Made by a program: the position numbers and the translations under genes. The notes beneath the pieces were generated by a model that was not told where the DNA came from, did no database searches, and saw only the letters and a program-made list of their open reading frames with translations. Of a stretch of 64,000 bases of DNA, positions 9,068 through 18,347 are shown piece after piece (the stretch's first letter is position 1; each line of letters opens with the position of its first letter). This stretch comes from UBA1351 sp963677625 (GTDB lineage Bacteria; Bacillota; Clostridia; Lachnospirales; Vallitaleaceae), in assembly GCA_963677625.2 (NCBI GenBank), contig CAXXSW010000012.1:310001-374000 (forward strand). Direction: 5' to 3'.

Positions 9068-10582
9068 ATGAGTGATTATAACCGTTATAAGGAGAGTGCT
9101 AAGAAAAAAAAGAATCAAGAAAAAGCCAACAGGCATATTAATTTTGTCGTTGTAGCCTATGTAGGTATTTTACTTTATCTTTTGATTCTGATTTATCTTT
9201 CTTTCACCAAAGACCCAGTTAATTTTGTATATGCAGAGCCAGGAGTTATTTATGATAATTCTACCTTCAATGGTCTTATCCTTAAAGATGAACAGATAGA
9301 ATATGCTAAAACGTCAGGGCCTGTTAAATATTTGGTTCCAGAAGGAAGTAAGGTGCGTCAAAACAGTTATGTTTGTAGCATTAATCAAGATCCTTCAGTT
9401 GATGCTTTACTTAATAAAAGTGATGAAGAACATTTGGCTACATTGAGTCAGATATCTAGCTTGACCCTGAAAGATTATCGGATTCTACAAGATAAAATTA
9501 GAGAATATGCTATTGATAAACACTTTAATGACGCTGGATTAGTTTATGAAGCAAAAAGTGCACTTAAAGAAACCATTATTGATATATCTCAAACGGTTTA
9601 TGTAGAAGACCAGGAACTTTATGACAAGATTCAGGCCCAGATTGCTAGTAACGAAGAGAAAAGATTAAGTAATGGTGTTTATCAGAGAATACCAGTTTCC
9701 GGTGTGGTTGGTTATACTTTTGATGGTTTTGAGGAGTATAACATTGATAATTACAGCTTAGATATTTTAAATAAAGACACAATTATCAATGATAGTGCAG
9801 AATTGGAAGTTATTAAAGAAGGCGATCCTATCTATAAAATTATTGATAACCATAAGTTTTATATCTTAGCCGAGATTGACCCATATGCAGATAAGTACCT
9901 ACGAAAAAAAGCAGAGGCAAAAGATCCAGCCTTTAACAGTCTTTATTTTCCAAAACAAAAGGTAACAGTCGATGGAAAAATATATGATATTATGTATGAA
10001 AATAATAAGTACTATGTGATTTTTGAAATTGACCGGTATTTTGATGATTTTTTTACTGATAGATTCGTAGATTTTATTATCGCCTATGATGATTATGAAG
10101 GAATCAAAGTACCTAACGAATCCGTTGGAGTTCTTGATATGGTCTTAGTTCCTACTACCAGTGTCAATACAACTCCGGAGGGCCATAACATAGTGACCAA
10201 GATGGTTTATTCAGATGAGGATATAACTCATACTAAGCCAGTGCCAGTGATTGTAAAGGTCTATTATAAAGATGGTGACTGGACCTATGTTAGACCTATG
10301 AATGATGATGATCTCCTAGCAGAAGGAGACCAAGTACTATATTATAAGGAAACTGATTTGGACCAAGCAGATGTAAATGAACCTTTCATTCTAGGTAGCA
10401 GGATTCCTATGGAAGGTGTATATGTGGTTAATAATGGATATACAGATTTTAAACGAATTCTTACGATTCACAAGGAAGACGACTTTAGGATTGTTGCAGA
10501 TAGGGTATCTTATTCTATTCGGATTTATGATAAACTAGCATCGGATGCTGAAGAAGTCAGAGAATTTCAGACAATTAATTAA
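9068..10582 (+). CDS. HlyD-like single-pass membrane protein
   Basis: About 504 residues, with a lysine-rich cytoplasmic N-terminus, one membrane helix at about residues 24-46 and a large extracytoplasmic part. A KYLVPEGSKVRQNSYVCSI block resembles the biotinyl/lipoyl-like hairpin of HlyD-type adaptors and is followed by a helical section and beta-rich segments. Proteins of this kind stand directly before yggS-sepF in many Clostridia, which suggests a link to the envelope or division, but no function is proven. ATG 9068 has AAGGAAG eight bases upstream. Its C-terminal frame runs just up to the yggS ribosome site. Confidence 0.7.
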   Translation: MSDYNRYKESAKKKKNQEKANRHINFVVVAYVGILLYLLILIYLSFTKDPVNFVYAEPGVIYDNSTFNGLILKDEQIEYAKTSGPVKYLVPEGSKVRQNSYVCSINQDPSVDALLNKSDEEHLATLSQISSLTLKDYRILQDKIREYAIDKHFNDAGLVYEAKSALKETIIDISQTVYVEDQELYDKIQAQIASNEEKRLSNGVYQRIPVSGVVGYTFDGFEEYNIDNYSLDILNKDTIINDSAELEVIKEGDPIYKIIDNHKFYILAEIDPYADKYLRKKAEAKDPAFNSLYFPKQKVTVDGKIYDIMYENNKYYVIFEIDRYFDDFFTDRFVDFIIAYDDYEGIKVPNESVGVLDMVLVPTTSVNTTPEGHNIVTKMVYSDEDITHTKPVPVIVKVYYKDGDWTYVRPMNDDDLLAEGDQVLYYKETDLDQADVNEPFILGSRIPMEGVYVVNNGYTDFKRILTIHKEDDFRIVADRVSYSIRIYDKLASDAEEVREFQTIN

Positions 10583-10598
10583 TCAGGAGGGAGTGTTT

Positions 10599-11312
10599 AT
10601 GGGACTACCATCTAAAGACGAATTAAAAAGTAATTATGAAACTGTTTTAGAAAAGGTTGGAGAAGCGTGTAAAAGGGTTGGAAGAGATCCTAGTGAAGTT
10701 ACAATAATAGCTGTTTCAAAAACCAAACCTTTATCTTTGATTGAAGATGCAATAGATGTTGGAATGGATACTTTTGGTGAAAATAAACCTCAAGAAATTC
10801 GTGATAAGACAGCTAGTGTCAGCCGAAATGTTCATTGGCACATGATTGGGAAACTCCAAACAAATAAGATTAAGTATATTATAGAGACTTGCGATCTTAT
10901 ACATTCTGTTGATTCCTTAAAACTTCTAGAGAAATTGGAAGAGGAAGCCATTAAACGTCAGCTTCATGTAGATATACTTCTCCAGGTTAATGTTAGTGGA
11001 GAGGAAACAAAAAGCGGATTTTCAGTAGATGAAGTCTATGACTTACTTCCAATTATTAGTAAATTCAATCATCTTCATGTAAAAGGTTTAATGACTATTC
11101 CGCCTTTTGTTAATAATCCTGAAGATAATAGACATTACTTTCGTCGTTTAAAAGAAATTTTTGTTGACATAAAAAGTAAAAACATTGATAATATTAGTAT
11201 GAATGCCCTGTCAATGGGAATGACGGGCGACTACCTAGTTGCGGTAGAGGAAGGTGCAACCTTTATACGGGTGGGAACAGGCATCTTTGGAGAACGAAAT
11301 TATACTAAGTGA
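10599..11312 (+). CDS. Pyridoxal phosphate homeostasis protein (YggS/YlmE/PROSC family)
   Basis: A 237-residue alanine-racemase-fold protein binding pyridoxal phosphate. AVSKTKP (about residues 39-45) carries the cofactor lysine; FGENKPQEI, WHMIGKLQTNKIK, LLQVNVSGEETKSGF and the C-terminal LSMGMTGDYLVAVEEG are family landmarks. It binds free PLP and affects vitamin B6 and amino-acid homeostasis without a clear catalytic activity. GGAGGGAG lies before ATG 10599; a longer frame overlapping the upstream gene has no ribosome site. It belongs to the ylmE-sepF-yggT-ylmH-divIVA cluster. Confidence 0.93.
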   Translation: MGLPSKDELKSNYETVLEKVGEACKRVGRDPSEVTIIAVSKTKPLSLIEDAIDVGMDTFGENKPQEIRDKTASVSRNVHWHMIGKLQTNKIKYIIETCDLIHSVDSLKLLEKLEEEAIKRQLHVDILLQVNVSGEETKSGFSVDEVYDLLPIISKFNHLHVKGLMTIPPFVNNPEDNRHYFRRLKEIFVDIKSKNIDNISMNALSMGMTGDYLVAVEEGATFIRVGTGIFGERNYTK

Positions 11313-11323
11313 GAGGTGCTCTA

Positions 11324-11803
11324 ATGGCAAAGATATTCGATAAAATGATGGATATGATGAAACTTAATGATTATGAAGATGAAATGGAATATGCTGAAAA
11401 TGATCAGGATGATTTCAGTACATTTACAGGGGAGCCTAAGCCAGTGAAAAATCCGGAACCAAGATTCAAATCATATGCAGGCGGTAAATCAAAAGTTATG
11501 AGCCTTCAGGCCAGTGTTCAGATGGAAGTTGTGGTTATGAAACCAACAACTTATGATGAAGCTCAGGAGATCTGCGACCATATTAAGGCTAAGAAACCTT
11601 GTATTATTAACCTTGAGAATATGGAGCATAATATTGCCCAAAGGATTATGGATTTTGTTAGTGGTTCTTGTTATACCCTTGATGGTAATATGCAAAGAGT
11701 AACAGATAATATCTTTTTAATTGCCCCTGAGAATGTTGATATATTAGGCAATTTTCAAGAAGAACTTAAATCAAATGGAATTATTGAATGGGAGAATTTT
11801 TAA
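11324..11803 (+). CDS. sepF: Cell division protein SepF
   Basis: A 159-residue SepF: the N-terminal amphipathic helix (MAKIFDKMMDMMKL) for membrane binding, an acidic linker, and a C-terminal core with the family block KPCIINLENMEHNIAQRIMDFVSGSCYTLDG. SepF tethers and bundles FtsZ filaments at the septum. GAGAGGTG precedes ATG 11324, and the gene starts 11 bases after yggS. Length and context are typical. Confidence 0.95.
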   Translation: MAKIFDKMMDMMKLNDYEDEMEYAENDQDDFSTFTGEPKPVKNPEPRFKSYAGGKSKVMSLQASVQMEVVVMKPTTYDEAQEICDHIKAKKPCIINLENMEHNIAQRIMDFVSGSCYTLDGNMQRVTDNIFLIAPENVDILGNFQEELKSNGIIEWENF

Positions 11804-11834
11804 TCCTTAAGCAATAATGAGGAGGCACGACTTC

Positions 11835-12113
11835 ATGTACTACTTCATAATGGCCCTAATTAATGCTGTATATGTTGTATTATTTTTAAGAGTAATATTA
11901 TCTTGGTTTAGAGTTGGAACCGAAAACCCTTTTGTTAGAATCATTTATGAAATGACAGAGCCAATTCTAAGTCCAATTCGTATGCTTATAGAAAAATCCA
12001 TATTTGGTGGTAGAAAGGGTGGCATGATATTGGATATATCTCCTTTAATTGCCTTTATTTTACTGCAACTTCTGCAGAACTATGTCACTATGATTATGAG
12101 ATATGGAAATTAA
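11835..12113 (+). CDS. YggT-family membrane protein (YlmG)
   Basis: A 92-residue protein with two membrane segments. The middle holds the family block LRVILSWFRVGTENPFVR and TEPILSPIR. YggT/YlmG proteins lie in division clusters next to sepF and have been linked to envelope organisation; the mechanism is unknown. ATG 11835 follows GAGGAGGC; an earlier in-frame ATG at 11817 would include the ribosome site. The 3' end overlaps ylmH. Confidence 0.9.
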   Translation: MYYFIMALINAVYVVLFLRVILSWFRVGTENPFVRIIYEMTEPILSPIRMLIEKSIFGGRKGGMILDISPLIAFILLQLLQNYVTMIMRYGN

Positions 12114-12855
12114 TCGAATATATGACCTGATTCAGAGGTGTCAGAATACGGGGAGTCCAACGTTTACTCATTTTCTTGATTATGGAGAGCTTATAGAAGT
12201 TCGCCGTAGTATAGGAAACACTTATGGTATAAAGATGGTTGAATATCATGCTTTTTCAAATGACGAACGTAGGATGATTGGATTTTTCCCTGAGAGCTTG
12301 ATTGACTATATATCTCAAGATGATGTTATGACAGTTTTTCCAGTTACGATAATAAAGGTTAAACCGGTGTTCGAGGGTAAACTTAAACATCGTGCCCTTA
12401 TGGGGACTGTCCTAGGACTCGGTCTTGATCGACGTATGTTTGGTGATATACTTATCATTGACAACGTGGGTTATGTTTTATGTCATGAAAGAGTTGGACA
12501 AGTAGTACTTGATGAGCTTATCTCAATAGGAAGGATACAAGTTTCAAGGTCAGCTATAGAACGAAATCAAACCCTGAGTTTGCAAGCCAATACTCAGTTA
12601 ATAAAGAAAACTGTGGCCTCATTACGTTTGGATGGGGTCATTAAAGCATTAGGTGGATTTTCACGCACAGATGCTTCAACAGCTATTACCAAAGGACATG
12701 TAAAAGTTAATCAGCAGGTAGTTCTTAAAAGTCACTTTCGTCTTGAAGAAGGAGATATTATCTCTATTAAGGGAAAAGGCAAATATCGTATTCATGCCAT
12801 TGGTCAACGAACAAAGAAGGACCGAATAGTCATACATATAGACATATATATTTAG
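12103..12855 (+). CDS. RNA-binding S4-domain protein YlmH
   Basis: A 250-residue protein with the YlmH arrangement: an N-terminal domain with FSNDERRMIGFFP and a middle block with LGLGLDRRMFGDI, then an S4 RNA-binding domain (about residues 180-245) with LDGVIKALGGFSR and ITKGHVKVNQQVV. YlmH binds ribosome-associated RNA; related proteins act in rescue of stalled ribosomes. It overlaps the end of yggT by 11 bases and precedes divIVA, as in other Bacillota. Confidence 0.9.
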   Translation: MEINRIYDLIQRCQNTGSPTFTHFLDYGELIEVRRSIGNTYGIKMVEYHAFSNDERRMIGFFPESLIDYISQDDVMTVFPVTIIKVKPVFEGKLKHRALMGTVLGLGLDRRMFGDILIIDNVGYVLCHERVGQVVLDELISIGRIQVSRSAIERNQTLSLQANTQLIKKTVASLRLDGVIKALGGFSRTDASTAITKGHVKVNQQVVLKSHFRLEEGDIISIKGKGKYRIHAIGQRTKKDRIVIHIDIYI

Positions 12856-12874
12856 AACAAAGAGGAGGTAACAT

Positions 12875-13444
12875 ATGCTAACACCTTTAGATATTGAATC
12901 AAAAGAATTTTCCTCATCCATTGGAGGTTACTCTAAAACTGATGTAAATGAATTCATGAAAGAAATTTTGGTTACATATGAGAAAATGTACAAAGAAAAT
13001 ATTGAGATGAAAGATAAGATCAGTATGCTTAACGATGGTATTCAGTACTATAAAACAATAGAAGAGACTCTTCAAAACACCTTGATATTAGCTGAAAAAA
13101 CAGCCGAAGAAACAAAAGCATCTGCAAGAAAAAAAGCTGAGACTATTGAAAAAGAAGCAGAAATTAAAGCTGAAAAGTTGATGTTCGAAGCAAAAGAATC
13201 CATTAAGAATATAAACCTTATGCGTGAAGCAATGGTTAAAGCTTATGATGCTAACAAAATCCAGATTAAACATTTTCTTCAGGCTCAGTTGGATATGATT
13301 AATAAGAATGAGATGGAGCTGAGTTCAGGTACTGATATGGCTATAAAAATGATGGAAAAATTAACAAGCGTTGAACCTCCTACTATGAAAGATATAGAAG
13401 ATAATGTTGAAAGTAAGGATTCTTCGGAGACGGATTATGAATAA
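12875..13444 (+). CDS. divIVA: Cell division protein DivIVA
   Basis: A 189-residue DivIVA. The N-terminal membrane-curvature-sensing domain contains LTPLDIESKEFSSSIGGYSK and DVNEFMKEI; a long coiled coil rich in Lys, Glu and Ala follows from about residue 30 to 140. DivIVA marks poles and septa and recruits partners. GAGGAGG is placed well before the ATG. The end overlaps the aroB start. Confidence 0.93.
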   Translation: MLTPLDIESKEFSSSIGGYSKTDVNEFMKEILVTYEKMYKENIEMKDKISMLNDGIQYYKTIEETLQNTLILAEKTAEETKASARKKAETIEKEAEIKAEKLMFEAKESIKNINLMREAMVKAYDANKIQIKHFLQAQLDMINKNEMELSSGTDMAIKMMEKLTSVEPPTMKDIEDNVESKDSSETDYE

Positions 13445-14522
13445 GTTACAAGTCGACACAGTAAGTAAGTCATATCCGATATTTTTCTCAGAATCTTTTT
13501 TAGCTTTGCATGATGCTATTAAGGATATTAATAAATCATATTCAAGCTTTGTTATTATAAGTGACTCTAATGTAGGACCTTTATATGTGAAGGAGATTAA
13601 AGACGTTTTAGAACCCTTCCAAAAAAATATATTGGTATGTGATTTTGAAGCTGGCGAGACTTCCAAACATATAGGAACCATTCAATCGTTCTATAAAGAT
13701 ATGATTGAGTTTGGTGCTGATAGAAGAACATTGGTCATTGCTTTAGGCGGAGGCGTTGTCGGTGATATGGCCGGTTTTACTGCAGCAACTTACATGAGAG
13801 GGCTTGATTTTGTTCAAGTTCCTACTACATTACTTTCGCAAGTGGACTCTAGTGTGGGAGGAAAAACTGGAATTGATTTTCTTGGCTACAAGAATTTAAT
13901 AGGTGCCTTCTATCAGCCTGAGTTTGTATATATAAATGTTTCTACCCTTGTAACACTACCTGATAGAGAAGTCTCAGCTGGTATGGGTGAGGTTATCAAG
14001 CATGGAGTTATAGGTGATGAGTTATATTTTACTTATTTGGAAGACCATGTTGATGAAATACTTGGACTAGATAGCCAAATTATGATGGAAACCATTGAGT
14101 GGTCTTGCAAAATAAAAAAAGGTATTGTTGATCAAGATGAGAAAGAAGAAGGTATACGTGGTCTTTTAAATTTTGGTCATACCTTTGGTCATAGTATTGA
14201 ACGTCTTAAAGAATTCGAACTGATTCATGGTGAATGCGTTGCCGTTGGTATGCATGGTGAACTTGTTCTGGCATCTAAGTTAGGCTTGATAACTAGCCAG
14301 GAGGTCTTAAGGGTTCTTAACCTTATTCAGTCTTATAAGCTTCCAATTATGATAGATGGATTGAATACTGAATCTATATATCAGGACATGTTTAAAGATA
14401 AAAAAACGACAGATAAAAAGCTGGTTTTTGCATTAATTGAGAAGATTGGAACCAGTTATTTAAGCAAAGATACAATAGACAAAACTCTTATTATTGAGTC
14501 TATAGAAGAAATAATGGAATAG
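13437..14522 (+). CDS. aroB: 3-dehydroquinate synthase
   Basis: A 361-residue AroB, second step of the shikimate pathway: it converts DAHP to 3-dehydroquinate using NAD and a metal. Visible motifs are the NAD loop GGGVVGDMAGFTAATYMRG, QVDSSVGGKTGID, GMGEVIKHG and the metal-site block NFGHTFGHSIE. ATG 13437 was chosen because GGAGA lies upstream; the longer frame from 13404 has no ribosome site. It overlaps the divIVA stop. No other shikimate gene is in the window. Confidence 0.94.
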   Translation: MNKLQVDTVSKSYPIFFSESFLALHDAIKDINKSYSSFVIISDSNVGPLYVKEIKDVLEPFQKNILVCDFEAGETSKHIGTIQSFYKDMIEFGADRRTLVIALGGGVVGDMAGFTAATYMRGLDFVQVPTTLLSQVDSSVGGKTGIDFLGYKNLIGAFYQPEFVYINVSTLVTLPDREVSAGMGEVIKHGVIGDELYFTYLEDHVDEILGLDSQIMMETIEWSCKIKKGIVDQDEKEEGIRGLLNFGHTFGHSIERLKEFELIHGECVAVGMHGELVLASKLGLITSQEVLRVLNLIQSYKLPIMIDGLNTESIYQDMFKDKKTTDKKLVFALIEKIGTSYLSKDTIDKTLIIESIEEIME

Positions 14523-14530
14523 GAGAACTC

Positions 14531-14995
14531 ATGTTTTTAGAATTTGTTGCAATTATTGTTTTGGTAGGTCTGGATCAATGGACAAAAATATTAACGGTCA
14601 ATTATTTCACCAAGGGTATAGGAGATGTTCAATTAATAGACGGTGTATTAGAATTGACCTTTGTAAAAAATACAGGCGCGGCATTTGGTTTCTTGTCTGA
14701 TGGTACTATTTTTTTAATCATACTTGTCAGCATTGTAGTTGTTGCAGTCATTTATTTCCAAAGAAAGATTCCAAGGGAGAAGCAATATTTACCGCTTCAT
14801 ATACTAGTGACTTTTATTCTGGCAGGAGCATTAGGAAATCTAATTGATCGCATTCGTTTACATTATGTTGTTGATATGATTCATTTTTACTGGTTTGAGT
14901 TTCCTGTTTTTAATCTAGCTGATATATATGTTACTTGCTCAGCTTTTTTGCTCATGCTATTGCTATTAACTAAATATAAAAATATAAAAATTTAG
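14531..14995 (+). CDS. lspA: Lipoprotein signal peptidase
   Basis: A 154-residue integral membrane aspartyl protease with four membrane helices. Motifs are DQWTKI, KNTGAAFGF, NLIDRIRLHYVVDMI and FNLADIYV; the last two hold the catalytic aspartates. It cuts the signal peptides of prolipoproteins, and this window encodes several (18.5, 42.3 and 45.4 kb). GGAG precedes the ATG by six bases. rluD is downstream, the usual partner. Confidence 0.96.
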   Translation: MFLEFVAIIVLVGLDQWTKILTVNYFTKGIGDVQLIDGVLELTFVKNTGAAFGFLSDGTIFLIILVSIVVVAVIYFQRKIPREKQYLPLHILVTFILAGALGNLIDRIRLHYVVDMIHFYWFEFPVFNLADIYVTCSAFLLMLLLLTKYKNIKI

Positions 14996-15051
14996 GAAAG
15001 TTTAGGATTCAGAAATCTAATAATACAAAGATATGAAAATTAGCAGGTGCT

Positions 15052-15966
15052 ATGATGATCCAATTTAAAAGTGACAGATCTGAAAGGGTAGACAAATATT
15101 TGTCTACTTATTTGTCTGATTATACACGGTCTTACATACAAAAAATGATTAAAGATGAAAATATTAGAGTTAATGGTAAAGCTGTTAAAGCTGGATATAA
15201 GCTTAACTCAGGTGATGTAATAGAGGTTGATGACATTGAACCAGTTGAACTTGATGTCATAGCAGAAGATATTCCAATTGATATTGTTTATGAGGATGAT
15301 GAACTTATGGTTGTCAATAAACCAACAGGAATGGTTGTACATCCTGCACCCGGCAATTTCCAAGGAACCTTGGTTAATGCTATCATGTATCACTGTAAGG
15401 ACCGGCTATCCTCAATTAATGGGGTTGCAAGACCTGGTATAGTCCACAGAATTGATAAAGATACTTCTGGCTTACTTGTTATCTGTAAAACTGACAAGGC
15501 TCATCAGAAAATAGCTGAACAGTTGAAAGATCATAGTGCACATCGAATCTATCATGCCCTAGTTTATCAAAATTTGACTGAGGATCAAGGTACTATAGAA
15601 GGTCCTATCGGTAGAGGTGAAAAAGACCGAAAGAAAATGGCCATTAATTATAAGCATGGTAAAGATGCAGTTACTCACTATAGGGTTATTGAACGCCTTG
15701 TAAATAATAACTTTACTTATGTGGAACTTAAACTGGAAACAGGTAGAACCCATCAAATTCGTGTTCATATGTCCAGTATAGGCAATCCGCTTATAGGTGA
15801 TCCCTTATACGGACCGAAAAAGGCTAAGTTTAGCCCTGACGGCCAGATGCTTCATGCAAAAGAGATTGGTTTTGTTCACCCTGTATCTGGTAAATATATG
15901 GAATTTGATTCACCTTTACCCCAGCATTTTCAGCGTATGTTAAATAATCTAAGAAATATGAAATAA
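15052..15966 (+). CDS. rluD: Ribosomal large subunit pseudouridine synthase, RluD type
   Basis: A 304-residue RluA-family enzyme. An N-terminal S4 domain (about residues 10-70) is followed by the catalytic domain with VHRIDKDTSGLLV, whose Asp is the nucleophile, and by GRTHQIRVHMSSIGNPLIGD. It isomerises uridines in 23S rRNA; the exact sites cannot be read from the sequence. Two adjacent ATGs (15052, 15055) follow GCAGGTG. It stands right after lspA, the common order in Bacillota. Confidence 0.92.
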   Translation: MMIQFKSDRSERVDKYLSTYLSDYTRSYIQKMIKDENIRVNGKAVKAGYKLNSGDVIEVDDIEPVELDVIAEDIPIDIVYEDDELMVVNKPTGMVVHPAPGNFQGTLVNAIMYHCKDRLSSINGVARPGIVHRIDKDTSGLLVICKTDKAHQKIAEQLKDHSAHRIYHALVYQNLTEDQGTIEGPIGRGEKDRKKMAINYKHGKDAVTHYRVIERLVNNNFTYVELKLETGRTHQIRVHMSSIGNPLIGDPLYGPKKAKFSPDGQMLHAKEIGFVHPVSGKYMEFDSPLPQHFQRMLNNLRNMK

Positions 15967-16089
15967 AACTTTACACTTTATCATATATATGCTATCTTTA
16001 TTTTTAGGAAAAACATCATATAATCTTTAAATTAGTACAGAGATACTAGTAAGATACAAAAGTAGGGCCTTTAGGTTCGTATTCTTTTG

Positions 16090-16103
16090 CGCAGAATTCT
16101 GCG
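16090..16103. promoter_or_regulatory. 14-bp perfect palindrome in the pyrR leader
   Basis: CGCAGAATTCTGCG is a perfect palindrome 57 bases before the pyrR start, inside the pyrR leader. It could be a stem of an antiterminator, a PyrR-RNA contact or a DNA operator. Nothing in the sequence decides between these. Confidence 0.35.
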
Positions 16104-16128
16104 ATGGTTACCATAATATTATTATGTC

Positions 16129-16159
16129 AACTACTTCTCTGTATAGAGGAGTTTTTTTT
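16129..16159 (+). terminator. Attenuator-like hairpin overlapping the pyrR ribosome site
   Basis: ACTTCTCT pairs (one G-T pair) with AGAGGAGT across a GTAT loop, followed by eight T that run straight into the pyrR ATG. The 3' arm of the stem contains the GAGGAG ribosome site. It can thus act as a transcription terminator before pyrR and would also mask translation. Attenuation by PyrR in response to UMP is the known control of this operon in Bacillota; a consensus PyrR-binding loop was not recognised here. Confidence 0.6.
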
Positions 16160-16681
16160 ATGAAAACATTAATGGATGAAAAAGCTATTAGTCGAGCAGT
16201 AACTCGGATTTCTCATGAAATTATCGAAAAGAACAAGGGAATTGAAAACCTTGTTATTATGGGAGTCAAAACCAGAGGTATCCCTTTAGCCAAAAGAATT
16301 GCAGCGAAAATCGAAGCTATAGAAGATGCACCGATTACATTAGGAACAGTAGATATTACATTCTACAGGGATGATCTCAAAAAAAAATCAGATCTACCCA
16401 TTGTGGGTGACACCAGTTTAGATATTGATGTAGCTGATAAAACTGTTGTTATTGTAGATGATGTTGTTTTTACTGGCAGGACCTGTCGGGCAGCCATTGA
16501 TGTAATTCTTGACATGGGGAGACCCACAAAAATCCAATTTGCAGCCCTCATTGACCGTGGTCATAGGGAATTACCTCTTCGCCCAGATTTTGTTGGCAAG
16601 AATGTTCCGACATCAGCATCTGAGGTAGTACATGTAAAAATGGTAGAAACAGACGGTGAAGACCGTGTGATTTTACAATAA
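16160..16681 (+). CDS. pyrR: Bifunctional pyr operon regulator / uracil phosphoribosyltransferase PyrR
   Basis: A 173-residue PyrR. The PRPP-binding motif is VVIVDDVVFTGRTCRAAID (about residues 95-113), with early MGVKTRGIPLAKRI and late LIDRGHRELPLRPDFVGKNVPT family blocks. PyrR binds pyr mRNA leaders when UMP is high and causes attenuation; it also has uracil phosphoribosyltransferase activity. ATG 16160 is chosen because GGAG lies eight bases upstream within the attenuator stem; an earlier in-frame ATG at 16124 would put the hairpin inside the gene. A uracil permease gene follows 25 bases later. Confidence 0.95.
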   Translation: MKTLMDEKAISRAVTRISHEIIEKNKGIENLVIMGVKTRGIPLAKRIAAKIEAIEDAPITLGTVDITFYRDDLKKKSDLPIVGDTSLDIDVADKTVVIVDDVVFTGRTCRAAIDVILDMGRPTKIQFAALIDRGHRELPLRPDFVGKNVPTSASEVVHVKMVETDGEDRVILQ

Positions 16682-16706
16682 ATTATTGTAGTTTTAGGAG
16701 GACGAA

Positions 16707-17990
16707 ATGGAAGCAATATCAACCAACAAGAAATTAGTTTTAGGCTTACAGCATGTATTAGCAATGTTTGGGTCAACAGTACTAGTACCATTTATAACAG
16801 GAATGGATCCAGCGATTGCATTGCTTGCAGCAGGTATCGGAACACTCTTGTTCCACCTATGCGCACAAGGTAAAGTACCTGTATTCTTGGGCTCCAGTTT
16901 TGCATTTATTAGTGTTATTATGACAACGCTTAATCCAGATGGTCTTGATCTTTCAGACATTGCGAACAAGGCTTATTACTTAGATAACCTTGCAGTAGTA
17001 AAAGGTGGTATCATCGCAGCGGGTTTAGTTTACGTTATTATTTCAGTTATCATTAAATTAATCGGAGTGGATGCGCTTCAGAAATTATTCCCCCCAATTG
17101 TAACAGGACCAATTATTATGGTTATCGGTCTTAACTTATCACCAGTGGCTATTGATATGGCCCTATATGGGGGAGATAGCGCTAGAACGACCCTTGATGT
17201 TAAGGGGGCAATAGTTGCTCTCATTGTTATTGTAACTATGATTGTGATTTCAGTTTTTGCAAAAGGATTTTTTAAACTCGTACCTATTCTAATTGCAGTT
17301 ATCGTAGGATATCTAGCAGCAATTGTACTTGGACTTTATGATTTTTCTGCACTTGCTGATGCAAAAATCTTTACCTTGAGCGATCCTTTCATTAGAGAAA
17401 AAATGTTTACACTACCAAGATTCACAGCAGCAGGAGTTGGCACCATTGCCCCAATAGCCTTAGTTGTATTCATTGAGCATATTGGAGACATTACAACTAA
17501 CGGTGCAGTCGTTGGCAAGAATTTTATTGAAGACCCAGGTGTGCACAGAACCATGCTTGGTGATGGTGTAGCAACAGCAGTAGCTGGTTTCCTTGGTGGA
17601 CCAGCCAACACAACTTATTCAGAGAACACAGGTGTACTTGCAGTAACCAAAGTCTATGACCCATCAGTTCTTCGTATAGCAGCTGTATTTGCTATTGTTT
17701 TCTCACAAATCGGTTATTTAAGGGTTCTTCTTCAAACGATTCCAAAATCAGTCATGGGTGGTGTAAGTGTTATTCTGTTTGGTATGATTGCATCAGTTGG
17801 TGTTAGAATACTGATAAACGCAAAACTTGATTTTGCACATTCAAGAAATCTAATTATTTCAGCCATTATTCTTGTATTAGGTATTGGTATTGGATCAGGA
17901 ATTCCTTTGTTTGGACTTAATGTTAGTGGTTTGGCTATTGCAGCTATAGCTGGTGTTGTTATCAACTTAATCCTTCCTTCAGAAATATAA
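16707..17990 (+). CDS. uraA: Uracil permease (NCS2 family)
   Basis: A 427-residue transporter with about 12-14 membrane segments. The NCS2 signature is GGPANTTYSENTGVLAVTKV near residue 298, preceded by LVVFIEHIGDITT. It imports uracil with protons. It follows pyrR in the same operon, as in Bacillus, supporting control by PyrR attenuation. AGGAGG precedes the ATG. Confidence 0.94.
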   Translation: MEAISTNKKLVLGLQHVLAMFGSTVLVPFITGMDPAIALLAAGIGTLLFHLCAQGKVPVFLGSSFAFISVIMTTLNPDGLDLSDIANKAYYLDNLAVVKGGIIAAGLVYVIISVIIKLIGVDALQKLFPPIVTGPIIMVIGLNLSPVAIDMALYGGDSARTTLDVKGAIVALIVIVTMIVISVFAKGFFKLVPILIAVIVGYLAAIVLGLYDFSALADAKIFTLSDPFIREKMFTLPRFTAAGVGTIAPIALVVFIEHIGDITTNGAVVGKNFIEDPGVHRTMLGDGVATAVAGFLGGPANTTYSENTGVLAVTKVYDPSVLRIAAVFAIVFSQIGYLRVLLQTIPKSVMGGVSVILFGMIASVGVRILINAKLDFAHSRNLIISAIILVLGIGIGSGIPLFGLNVSGLAIAAIAGVVINLILPSEI

Positions 17991-18069
17991 ACGGTTTTTT
18001 AGGAGTAAGGGTAAGATATATGGCCTTGATGCAAATAAACCAAATAAGTGATAGTATATTCCAAAATAA

Positions 18070-18097
18070 TTGACGATTTTCCAATTAATATGATAAA
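18070..18097 (+). promoter_or_regulatory. Possible promoter of the cold-shock gene
   Basis: TTGACG (18070-18075) followed by GATAAA after 16 bases, about 40 bases before the csp start. Five of six -35 positions match the consensus; the -10 is weaker. Confidence 0.35.
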
Positions 18098-18138
18098 CTA
18101 AGTGTGTTACAATTAATTGCATTTAGGAGGATTTGTTA

Positions 18139-18339
18139 ATGAGTCAAGGGACAGTAAAGTGGTTTGATGCAAAAAAGGGGTTTGGTTTTATCACTGATGA
18201 AGAGGGCAATGATGTGTTTTGTCATTTCTCAGCTATTGAATCTGAAGGTTATAAGTCTTTAGATGAAGGTGATTCTGTAGAGTTTAGTATTTCTAACGGA
18301 GCAAAAGGACCACAAGCTGCAAACGTCATCAAATTATAA
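18139..18339 (+). CDS. csp: Cold-shock protein, CspA/CspB type
   Basis: A 66-residue single cold-shock domain. RNP1 is KKGFGFI (with GTVKWFD before it) and RNP2 is DVFCHFSAI. It binds single-stranded RNA and DNA and acts as an RNA chaperone. AGGAGG is nine bases before ATG 18139. It is monocistronic, with its own terminator directly after. Confidence 0.96.
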   Translation: MSQGTVKWFDAKKGFGFITDEEGNDVFCHFSAIESEGYKSLDEGDSVEFSISNGAKGPQAANVIKL

Positions 18340-18347
18340 CTAAAAGC

